From Paenibacillaceae bacterium (GTDB lineage: Bacteria; Bacillota; Bacilli; Paenibacillales; YIM-B00363), in assembly GCA_018969805.1 (NCBI GenBank), contig JAGWXQ010000079.1:1-7075 (forward strand): a stretch of 7,075 bases of DNA. Direction: 5' to 3'. This document shows, piece by piece, positions 1 to 6,386 of the stretch. The notes under the pieces are model-generated. The model searched no databases. It saw only the letters and a list, made by a program, of their open reading frames with translations, and was not told the origin of the DNA. The position numbers and the translations under genes are program-made. Numbering within the stretch: the first letter of the stretch is position 1; every line of letters starts with the position of its first letter.

Positions 1-642
1 GTCGTCGTCTTCGTCTTCGTCTTCGTCTTCGTCTTCGTCACTGCCGTCGTCTTCAATCGCGTCCATGTCATCAATGTCATCAACTTCATCAAGCGGATCG
101 ATCTCTGGTTCGACTTCGGCAAACACTTCTTCTGTCTCCTCTTCTTCCTCCGCCGCATCCGCACGCGCAAACTCTGCCGGTGCTTCAATCTCTTCGTTCT
201 CATCCTCATCAAAAAACGGTGTTTCTCCCCCTTCGATGGCATCGTAAACGCCAGGCTCTTCAGGGATCATGTCAAATTCCTCTTCTTGTTCTTCAATATA
301 CAAATCGTCGTCTTCGATGTCGTCCTCTTCGTTAATAATGCGCGGACGTTTGCTTGTCGCACCTGTGGCATCGTCTGCTTTTTCTACGGGATACCACCGT
401 TTCAAACCCCATACGTTGTTTCCAACACAAGCAAATCGGCCGTCGATGTTGATTTCCGTGTACACCTGGGCAATGACACGCATCACCTCTTCGTCACCAA
501 GATGTTTCCGCACCGCAATCTCCCGCATCAACTCCCTGTAGTAGTACGGTTTCTTTGCACTCATCAATATTTCGTACGCCAAGTCCACCATCGGCATTTC
601 GCGTGCATGTTCCTGTGACACGCGCAGCTGCAATTCGCTCAT
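1..642 (-). CDS. rpoE: RNA polymerase delta subunit, C-terminus cut by window edge
   Basis: Delta is a small accessory subunit of Firmicutes RNA polymerase that helps release RNA, speeds enzyme recycling and affects promoter selectivity. The 214 visible residues begin MSELQLRVSQEHAREMPMVD. Residues 1 to about 85 match the HARE-HTH fold of delta, including the LAYEILMSAKKPYYYRELM segment and the NNVWGLKRW end of the domain. A short basic patch (TSKRPR, about 96-101) precedes an acidic tail from about 105 onward, the family's second hallmark. B. subtilis delta is about 173 residues, so this one is longer by at least 41. The ATG at 640-642 is chosen because AAAGGGG lies about 10 bases upstream; a stronger GGAGG at 660-664 is rather far away at 17 bases. 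A different ATG at 648-650 is out of frame and closes after three codons. The final 13 visible residues are all Asp or Glu and are encoded by a hexanucleotide repeat. The stop codon is outside the window. Confidence 0.93.
   Translation of the reverse strand, partial: MSELQLRVSQEHAREMPMVDLAYEILMSAKKPYYYRELMREIAVRKHLGDEEVMRVIAQVYTEINIDGRFACVGNNVWGLKRWYPVEKADDATGATSKRPRIINEEDDIEDDDLYIEEQEEEFDMIPEEPGVYDAIEGGETPFFDEDENEEIEAPAEFARADAAEEEEETEEVFAEVEPEIDPLDEVDDIDDMDAIEDDGSDEDEDEDEDEDDD
7..36. repeat. Hexanucleotide microsatellite (gtcttc)x5 in the rpoE acidic tail
   Basis: Five perfect tandem copies of gtcttc sit here, flanked by further gtc triplets at 1-6 and 37-39. Read on the minus strand they encode alternating Glu and Asp in the delta tail. 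Because the unit is a multiple of three, gain or loss of copies would change tail length without shifting the frame. This is most simply a coding repeat; slippage is an inference. Confidence 0.85.
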
Positions 643-743
643 TCGTCCATCGCCCCTTTCCTCCGCAGACAATCGTCCATACGCACTGCCTGCTTTGTGC
701 ATATTGTTCATAAAATCATGATCCCAAAAGTAGGTGCGTGCTC

Positions 744-1604
744 ATGTCCTGCTTCTTGCGTGCCCACGCACGCGCGCCGGCAACGGCCCGCTGCGCATAC
801 GCTTCCCCAATCGTTCCCAAAGGCGTTCTCGCAATCCGGGCACACCACGTTCACCCCGTACAACGCAAAGTGCCCATCGCCATTATTGATACAGGCATCG
901 ATGCCACACATCCTGACCTTATCGTACGCACTGGATACAACGCGATAGACCCTTCATCGCCACCATACGATACGCACGGACACGGCACGCACATCGCGGG
1001 CACAATCGCTGCTCAAGGAACGCACGTGATCGGAATCGCTCCGCATGCGCACATTCATGCGATCAAAGCGTTTGATCATACGGGCAGCGGTGTGCTCACA
1101 CACATCGTCGATGCGATCGCTTGGTGCATCGCGAGGCGCATGCGCATCATCAACATGAGCTTTGGCACACACGTCAGCAGCGACACCCTACACGCCGCAA
1201 TTCAGAAAGCAACCGCCTCAGGCATCATCGTCATTGCATCTGCAGGAAACGACGGAGCACGCACGGCACACTATCCGGCACGCTACGAAGAAACGATCGG
1301 TGTCGGCGCGCTCAGTACCGATGGCTCTGTCGCACCATTTAGCAATACCCATCCTTCAATCAATGTGTACGCCCCGGGTGCGCACATTGTCTCGACTTGG
1401 CCGGGAAAACGCCTCGCCACACAAAGCGGCACGTCAATGGCGACCGCCCACGTCACAGGCGCCGTCGCATTGTTGCTCGGTACGCACGCACGCCTTACAC
1501 CGCGACACGTACATGCACTGATTGCACGCCTTCCCTATAAACGTCTTGATGCACCGACGCTCATGCGTCTCGCACCATCACGGTCGGCGCATGCACGCCG
1601 ATAA
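744..1604 (+). CDS. Subtilisin-like (S8) serine protease without visible signal peptide
   Basis: This 286-residue protein is a compact peptidase S8 domain. The catalytic triad is clear: Asp49 in IIDTGID, His80 in GHGTHIAGT and Ser231 in SGTSMATAHV, with the oxyanion-hole Asn169 in ASAGND. The segment PKGVLAIRAHHV (25-36) resembles the start of mature subtilisins (P.G...I.A), so only about 24 residues lie before the catalytic domain. There is no hydrophobic signal sequence and no room for the usual ~75-residue I9 propeptide, which points to an intracellular or otherwise atypical enzyme. ATG 744 is preferred because AGGTG lies 7 bases upstream; GTG 738 would add two residues but sits almost on that site. 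Histidine is unusually abundant (24 of 286). The gene diverges from rpoE, and its last 44 bases overlap the 3' end of argS on the other strand. The substrate and whether it processes itself cannot be told from sequence. Confidence 0.92.
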   Translation: MSCFLRAHARAPATARCAYASPIVPKGVLAIRAHHVHPVQRKVPIAIIDTGIDATHPDLIVRTGYNAIDPSSPPYDTHGHGTHIAGTIAAQGTHVIGIAPHAHIHAIKAFDHTGSGVLTHIVDAIAWCIARRMRIINMSFGTHVSSDTLHAAIQKATASGIIVIASAGNDGARTAHYPARYEETIGVGALSTDGSVAPFSNTHPSINVYAPGAHIVSTWPGKRLATQSGTSMATAHVTGAVALLLGTHARLTPRHVHALIARLPYKRLDAPTLMRLAPSRSAHARR

Positions 1605-3240
1605 GGTCCAATGCTGCTGCAATCGTACGACGGGTCGCACCATACAGTGCGAGTTTGGCCATCCGCTCCTTGTCGTCCTCGACGAGCACGCGCTCCGCTT
1701 TATAGTATCTGTGAAACACCCCCGCCAATCCATACACATACCGGACGACACGGTGGGGCGCGCACTGCTGTGCCGCCTCAGCAACCGCCTCCGGCCACGC
1801 ACCAAGCACCTGCAATAGTGCATATGCGTCGTCCGTACTCAGCGGTGTCAAATCCGCATCGCGCACGGCCTCCTCGGATACGCCCGCTTGACGGAACACG
1901 CTGCAAATGCGCGCATGGGCATATTGCACGTAGTACACGGGATTGTCACTGGACTCCGAGACCGCCAAATCCATATCGAAGTCAAGATGCGCATCCGCCG
2001 ACCGCATCGCAAAAAAATATCGCGCCGCATCGACCCCGACATCGTCGATGAGCTCTGCCAACGTTATGGCTTTTCCTGTCCGCTTGGACATTTTTACTTT
2101 TTCCCCATTTTTGTACAAACTGACCATTTGGGCAATGACCACGTGCAACACATCCGGATCCCGCCCCACAGCCTGCATGGCGGCCCGCACCCGCGCGACG
2201 TAGCCGTGATGGTCTGCACCCCAAATGTTGATGATTTTGTCATAACCGCGTTCGTATTTGTCAATATGATAAGCGATATCCGGCATGAGATACGTAAAGA
2301 GACCGTCTTGCTTCACGAGAACACGATCTTTGTCGTCGCCAAACGCCGTCGTCTGCAACCAAATCGCACCGTCGTGCTCATAAACGCAGCCACTTGTGCG
2401 CAAAGCATCGAGTGCCCGTTGCACATCGCCTCGCTCATACAGCGCCGTCTCGCTGCGCCAGTGATCAAACTGTACCCGAAACTGGTGCAATACGCCACGG
2501 ATCGCTTCCATTTGACGCTCCAATCCGTACTGCCGGAAAAACTGTGCCCGCACTTCTTTGTCTGCGTGGACCCACTGATCTCCATCTCGCAGTGCAATAC
2601 GTTTGCCGTATGCGACGACATCGTCCCCAAAATATCCATCTTCGGGCATTTCTCGCTCAATTCCAAGCGCCTGACAATACCGCACTTCAAGCGACTGTGC
2701 CCAATTGGTTATTTGGTTTCCTGCATCGTTGATATAGTACTCACGCTCGATCGTATACCCCGCATACGCAAGCACGCGGCACAACGCATCACCAAGCGCA
2801 GCCCCGCGGGCATGACCAAGATGCAGCTGTCCCGTAGGGTTTGCGCTGACGTATTCAACCAAAATGCGCTCGCTCGGGTCTCGATCCAGTGCCCCATAGC
2901 GCGCACCCGCACGGTACACATCCCTAATGACATCGTGTAACGCTCTTTTGTCCATCACAAAATTGATGAACCCCGGACCTGCGATCTCCACGCGGGCGAC
3001 CCCCGCCTGCTGCGCATCCAACGCATCGACGATCGCGCGCGCAATTGCATGCGGAGGCTTGCGCAACGACTTTGCCAACTGCATCGCAACGTTCGTCGCC
3101 CAATCTCCGTGGTGCGCTTCCCGAGGCACTTCCAAAAAAACGTCCACAGGCGATGGTACCCCGATCTTTTCTAACGCACGCGCAATCGCCTCTCGCAGCT
3201 TCTGCTGGATGCGCTGCATTGTCGTCTGTGTCGTGCTCAT
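1561..3240 (-). CDS. argS: Arginine--tRNA ligase
   Basis: ArgS attaches arginine to tRNA(Arg) in the cytoplasm using ATP; it is a class I synthetase. The 559-residue length is normal. Residues 1 to about 115 form the ArgS N-terminal tRNA-recognition domain. The HIGH signature appears as HLGH (140-143) in ANPTGQLHLGHARG, followed by GADHHGY (341-347) and the KMSKS-type loop KMSKR (383-387) in VKMSKRTGKAITL. The C-terminal helical anticodon-binding domain ends with LIGVHAPTVM, close to the usual family terminus. The start is ATG 3238-3240, which overlaps the speE stop as ATGA. A longer open frame continues upstream inside speE, but that part reads as antibiotic-like nonsense for this family and is out of frame with speE. 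The only nearby ribosome site is GAGGG at 3245-3249, just 4 bases away, so translation probably depends on coupling to speE. No terminator is visible after its stop at 1561. Confidence 0.98.
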   Translation of the reverse strand: MSTTQTTMQRIQQKLREAIARALEKIGVPSPVDVFLEVPREAHHGDWATNVAMQLAKSLRKPPHAIARAIVDALDAQQAGVARVEIAGPGFINFVMDKRALHDVIRDVYRAGARYGALDRDPSERILVEYVSANPTGQLHLGHARGAALGDALCRVLAYAGYTIEREYYINDAGNQITNWAQSLEVRYCQALGIEREMPEDGYFGDDVVAYGKRIALRDGDQWVHADKEVRAQFFRQYGLERQMEAIRGVLHQFRVQFDHWRSETALYERGDVQRALDALRTSGCVYEHDGAIWLQTTAFGDDKDRVLVKQDGLFTYLMPDIAYHIDKYERGYDKIINIWGADHHGYVARVRAAMQAVGRDPDVLHVVIAQMVSLYKNGEKVKMSKRTGKAITLAELIDDVGVDAARYFFAMRSADAHLDFDMDLAVSESSDNPVYYVQYAHARICSVFRQAGVSEEAVRDADLTPLSTDDAYALLQVLGAWPEAVAEAAQQCAPHRVVRYVYGLAGVFHRYYKAERVLVEDDKERMAKLALYGATRRTIAAALDLIGVHAPTVMVRDA

Positions 3241-4073
3241 GCGTCCCTCGCCACAAGATCCGCCACAAATTTCGGCAACGCAAACGCTGCATGGTGCAGC
3301 GAAGGAGCATAGTACTTCGTCCCTTGTACGGCAATGTGCCGTGCATCGACAGCGCGTGGATCGTGCACTTTGCTGCCCATTGTAAACGTCCACAACCCGC
3401 TCGGATACGTCGGGATGTGCGCCGTATACAGCTGCATGATCGGAAAAATCGCAGCAACGTCGCGCGTCACCGTACGAATCAAATCGGCTTTAAACCACGG
3501 ATTGTCCGACTGGGCCACAAAAAGGCCATCATCGCGCAACGCCTCAAAAATGCCTTGATAAAACCCTTTCGTAAACAACGACACTGCCGGCCCGACCGGT
3601 TCGGTCGAATCGACCAAAATCACATCGTATGCGTCACGATGCTCCGCGATGTGCGCATATCCATCTCCGCAAATGACGTGTACGCGCGCATCATCCAGTG
3701 CACAGGCGATGGACGGCAAATGTTTTTGAGACACCCGCAGCACTTCGGCGTCAATTTCAACGAGCACTGCCCGCTGCACAGAACGATGGCGCAACACTTC
3801 GCGAATGACACCACCGTCTCCTCCGCCGACAACGAGTACGTCGCGCGGATGCGGATGCGTGCTCAGTGCCGGATGCACCATCATCTCATGATACACAAAC
3901 TCATCGCGTTCCGTCGTCATGACCATCCCATCGAGTACGAGCATTCGCCCCCATTGTTCCGTATCAACGACCGCAAGATGCTGATACGGTGTCTGCATCG
4001 ATTCGAGCGTCGCTGTACTGCGCATACTGATCGCATGCGTGGGCGTTTGTCGTTCCGTAACCCATAATTCCAT
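3237..4073 (-). CDS. speE: Spermidine synthase (polyamine aminopropyltransferase)
   Basis: SpeE transfers an aminopropyl group from decarboxylated S-adenosylmethionine to putrescine, giving spermidine and methylthioadenosine. The 278 residues match the usual length (B. subtilis SpeE is about 276). An N-terminal beta-strand domain (about 1-60, with GRMLVLDG and FVYHEMMVHPAL) precedes a Rossmann methyltransferase-like domain. Visible motifs are the nucleotide-binding VGGGDGG (82-88), the acidic VEID (105-108), GDGY with Asp137, the catalytic-loop VDSTEPVGPA with Asp155, and YPSGLWTF (223-230). The ATG at 4071-4073 follows a purine-rich GGGAGAGGCGGGG stretch. It is the first gene of a pair with argS, whose ATG overlaps its TGA by 4 bases. 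The agmatinase gene speB, its neighbour in B. subtilis, is not in this window, so the putrescine source is unseen. Confidence 0.97.
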   Translation of the reverse strand: MELWVTERQTPTHAISMRSTATLESMQTPYQHLAVVDTEQWGRMLVLDGMVMTTERDEFVYHEMMVHPALSTHPHPRDVLVVGGGDGGVIREVLRHRSVQRAVLVEIDAEVLRVSQKHLPSIACALDDARVHVICGDGYAHIAEHRDAYDVILVDSTEPVGPAVSLFTKGFYQGIFEALRDDGLFVAQSDNPWFKADLIRTVTRDVAAIFPIMQLYTAHIPTYPSGLWTFTMGSKVHDPRAVDARHIAVQGTKYYAPSLHHAAFALPKFVADLVARDA

Positions 4074-4122
4074 TTGTGCGCCCCGCCTCTCCCGTCGGCA
4101 ACTGATTCAACCGTATGTTTTC

Positions 4123-4157
4123 TTTAAATAGTATACTGCATGTGCGCGCAATTGCAA
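4123..4157 (-). promoter_or_regulatory. Predicted sigma-A promoter for speE-argS
   Basis: On the minus strand TTGCAA (plus positions 4152-4157) is followed after 16 bases by TATACT (4130-4135), a one-mismatch -10 hexamer. This would start transcription near 4123 and leave a leader of roughly 50 bases before the speE ATG. The -35 matches the consensus in four of six positions and overlaps the 8-base palindrome GCAATTGC (4148-4155), which could be chance or a protein site. Confidence 0.6.
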
Positions 4158-4342
4158 CCGCACGCGCTGCGCAACACACAGGCGCGCATACGAACACCGC
4201 TCCTTGTACACACTTACACACATCACGCGCACTCCCTATTTGATGCAACCCACTTCTGATATGAATGCGTATGTAGACGCATCGGTCCTATCGGGCAAAA
4301 ACCGCCTTTTCCGATCAAGTAAACGCCCCCCTCTGGCTGTCT

Positions 4343-4366
4343 GTTTTCAATGCGGGATTCGTATTA
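4343..4366 (+). promoter_or_regulatory. Upstream box of pbpG, nearly identical to the one before ywhD
   Basis: The sequence reads GTTTTCAAT, then GC, then GGGATTCGTAT followed by TA. The same two blocks, 9 and 11 bases long and all identical, occur upstream of ywhD with one spacer base instead of two. A further CTGG lies 6 bases before the box in both copies. The first G of GGG is 41 bases from the pbpG start codon. It does not fit a plain sigma-A promoter, since no -35 lies 16-18 bases before TATTAC. It could be a promoter of an alternative sigma factor or a regulator site; this role is inference. Confidence 0.6.
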
Positions 4367-4379
4367 CTTCCTCTCAATC

Positions 4380-4386
4380 AAGGAGG
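4380..4386 (+). promoter_or_regulatory. Strong ribosome binding site fixing the pbpG start
   Basis: AAGGAGG lies 8 bases before ATG 4395. This decides against an in-frame ATG at 4350, which would place 15 extra polar residues before the membrane segment, lies inside the shared upstream box and has no comparable ribosome site. Confidence 0.9.
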
Positions 4387-4394
4387 CATCGATC

Positions 4395-6386
4395 ATGCGA
4401 AGACGAGCACTCATATCGCTATGTGCGCTCGCGGTATTGATCCCGTTTGCGGCTGTGGGTTCTTGCCAACTCGTGGCGCTTCCACCGATGGCAATGGAGG
4501 AATCGACTGTCGTCGTCGATGCAGAAGGAACGCCCATGGATACGCTGTATCGATTGGAAAACCGCCGTGTTCTTCCGTTGACGGCCATATCCCCATACTT
4601 TATCGACGCGCTCATCGCAATGGAAGATCAGCGGTTCCCGTATCATTTTGGGATCGACGTGGTCGGCATCGCGCGCGCACTGTACGTCAATGCGCAAGCG
4701 CGCTCATGGAAGCAAGGTGCAAGCACGATCACCCAGCAGCTCGCGCGCAACGCATATTTGAACCACGAACGCACATGGACACGAAAAATCAAAGAAAGCA
4801 TCTACGCGTGCGCTCTCGAAGCGCAGTACAGCAAAGCGGACATCCTCACAATGTATGCAAATAAAGTATACTTCGGGTACGGTACGTACGGAGTCGAATA
4901 TGCATCCCGCAAATATTTTGAAAAAAGTGCACACGATCTCACTTTGGCAGAAGCCGCATTGCTCGCAGGCAGCGTCCGAAGCTGGAAATACTACTCCCCC
5001 TATTCGCCTGGAGGACTGACCCGCCAACGCGCTGTTCTCCGTGCCATGCTCGATCAAAATCGCATTACATCCGCACAGTACACCAACGCGCGCAATGCGG
5101 TACTGCGCATCGCTCCCGATCAACGGCCCGCACAGCGTACTTCGCACGTACGTTCGTTGATTCGCGCAAACGCCGCGCGCGCCCTATCGGCATCGACGCA
5201 GACGATCGATACAGGCGGCTTGACGATTCAGACGACGATTCGACCGGAAATGCAACGCATTGCCGAACAGGTTGTATCGCAATACGTGCATCCACACATC
5301 GGTTTGCAAGCCGCACTCGTCGCCATCGATCCGCGATCGGGTGCACTATGCGCACTGGTCGGTGGGCGACCCGACACCCCCGATGCGTACAACCGCGCAC
5401 TCTCTTCGACGCGTCAGCCGGGCTCTGCGTTTAAACCCATCGTCTATGTAACTGCACTCGCATCGCGCTCCATGACAGCCACATCCCGCTATCGCAGCGC
5501 GCCAACCGTATTCGTCTACGACGACGGACGCCAAACGTATGCGCCAAAAAACTATGCGGACAAGTATGGATATGCCGATATCGATATGCGTACAGCACTC
5601 GCACGCTCGGACAATATTTATGCCGTCCACACACTACTGGACATCGGTGCGCCACGCGTACACGATATGGCGCGCCGACTAGGCATTCACGCACCACTTA
5701 CCGCCATGCCCTCACTCGCACTCGGGGCATCCCCTGTGAGCGTTCTTGAGCTTGCTGGTGCGTACGCTGCCTTTGCCTCAGGAGGAACTGCGACCGATCC
5801 GTACGTCATTGATCGCATCACCGCGAGCAACGGTGCAACATTGTTTGCCAACCAAAAAAATCGTGTGCGCGTCCTCACTCCCGAAGTATCGTACGTCATG
5901 ACGGACTTGCTCCAAGGTGTCCTCTCCGAAGGAGGTACTGCACACCGCGTCGCATCACTCGTCCATCGGCCGATCGCCGTAAAGACCGGCACAACAAACT
6001 ACGATGCATGGGCAGTCGGGTATACGCCCGAACTCGTCACGGCGGTATGGGTCGGTTACGACCAACAGAAGCCGATATCCCCAATCGAAGCACAAACCGC
6101 ACTCCCCATATTTGCGGCGTTTACCGAACGCGCACTCGCATCCGTCCCCCCAAAACCATTTGTCGCGCCACCCGGGGTCACAACGGTATATATCGATGAA
6201 AAAACCGGCTTGTTGGGCGACGTACGTTGTGGCACGATGCGGTTGGAATCGTTTGTCGCCTCGACTGCCCCGACGACATCGTGCGCCCCTTCGTCCAAAG
6301 AACCAACTCACCAAGAAGGCATCACAAACGCCCAAAGACGCGCCTGGTGGCAAAACGTCCTGCGCTGGTGGAATTCGGACGGTTAG
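4395..6386 (+). CDS. pbpG: Class A penicillin-binding protein (glycosyltransferase/transpeptidase), PbpG-like
   Basis: This 663-residue bifunctional enzyme polymerises lipid II into glycan strands and cross-links the peptides outside the membrane. RRR (2-4) and a hydrophobic segment (about 5-22) form the anchor. The GT51 domain shows Glu77-Asp78 in MEDQRFPYHFGID, GASTITQQLARN (108-119), RKIKE (130-134) and ILTMYANKVYFGYGTYG. The transpeptidase domain has the serine nucleophile in SAFK (344-347), SDN (405-407) and KTG (530-532). The C-terminal pair Cys612 and Cys630 with F and PTTSC follows a pattern common in this family. The name rests on synteny with speE and ywhD; in B. subtilis pbpG is a forespore-expressed gene contributing to spore wall synthesis. 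Unusual points are VGSC (21-24), which resembles a lipobox, and a Trp-rich basic tail (648-660). The stop codon overlaps the ywhD stop on the opposite strand. Confidence 0.93.
   Translation: MRRRALISLCALAVLIPFAAVGSCQLVALPPMAMEESTVVVDAEGTPMDTLYRLENRRVLPLTAISPYFIDALIAMEDQRFPYHFGIDVVGIARALYVNAQARSWKQGASTITQQLARNAYLNHERTWTRKIKESIYACALEAQYSKADILTMYANKVYFGYGTYGVEYASRKYFEKSAHDLTLAEAALLAGSVRSWKYYSPYSPGGLTRQRAVLRAMLDQNRITSAQYTNARNAVLRIAPDQRPAQRTSHVRSLIRANAARALSASTQTIDTGGLTIQTTIRPEMQRIAEQVVSQYVHPHIGLQAALVAIDPRSGALCALVGGRPDTPDAYNRALSSTRQPGSAFKPIVYVTALASRSMTATSRYRSAPTVFVYDDGRQTYAPKNYADKYGYADIDMRTALARSDNIYAVHTLLDIGAPRVHDMARRLGIHAPLTAMPSLALGASPVSVLELAGAYAAFASGGTATDPYVIDRITASNGATLFANQKNRVRVLTPEVSYVMTDLLQGVLSEGGTAHRVASLVHRPIAVKTGTTNYDAWAVGYTPELVTAVWVGYDQQKPISPIEAQTALPIFAAFTERALASVPPKPFVAPPGVTTVYIDEKTGLLGDVRCGTMRLESFVASTAPTTSCAPSSKEPTHQEGITNAQRRAWWQNVLRWWNSDG

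Larger units (their letters stand above)
4074..4394. other. Divergent intergenic region between speE and pbpG
   Basis: This gene-free stretch of 321 bases holds the speE promoter on the left and the pbpG upstream box and ribosome site on the right. The middle (about 4160-4330) contains two small dyads: ATGCGT with ACGCAT around a 6-base loop (4265-4282), and ATCGG with CCGAT separated by 16 bases (4290-4315). No open frame with a credible ribosome site and no recognised riboswitch was seen. The length is more than two promoters need, so an operator or a small RNA cannot be excluded. Confidence 0.7.

Noticed and set aside
7..36. CRISPR-like or regulatory repeat at the left edge
   Set aside because: The tandem units have no spacers and lie in frame in a coding sequence for an acidic tail.
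65..247. Serine-rich open frame opposite the rpoE tail
   Set aside because: It is simply the complement of the Asp/Glu codons of the delta tail (gac/gaa read back as gtc/ttc and shifted to tca/tct).
711..716. TAAAAT as a -10 for the protease
   Set aside because: No -35-like hexamer is found 15-19 bases upstream; TTGTGC at 695-700 is only 10 bases away.
1635..1652. TCGCAC/GTGCGA hairpin after the protease stop
   Set aside because: The 6-pair stem is followed by only three T residues, too weak to call a terminator.
1888..2940. 350-codon open frame on the plus strand across argS
   Set aside because: It is fully antisense to argS, which has all its family motifs; there is no ribosome site and the translated product resembles no known family. 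It is a by-product of codon bias.
3045..4067. 340-codon open frame on the plus strand across speE
   Set aside because: It lies antisense to speE and the argS start and its product is Arg/His-rich low-quality sequence typical of shadow frames.
4350..4394. In-frame upstream ATG for pbpG
   Set aside because: It falls inside the shared upstream box, has no ribosome site, and the later ATG 4395 has an excellent one and puts the basic residues right before the membrane segment.
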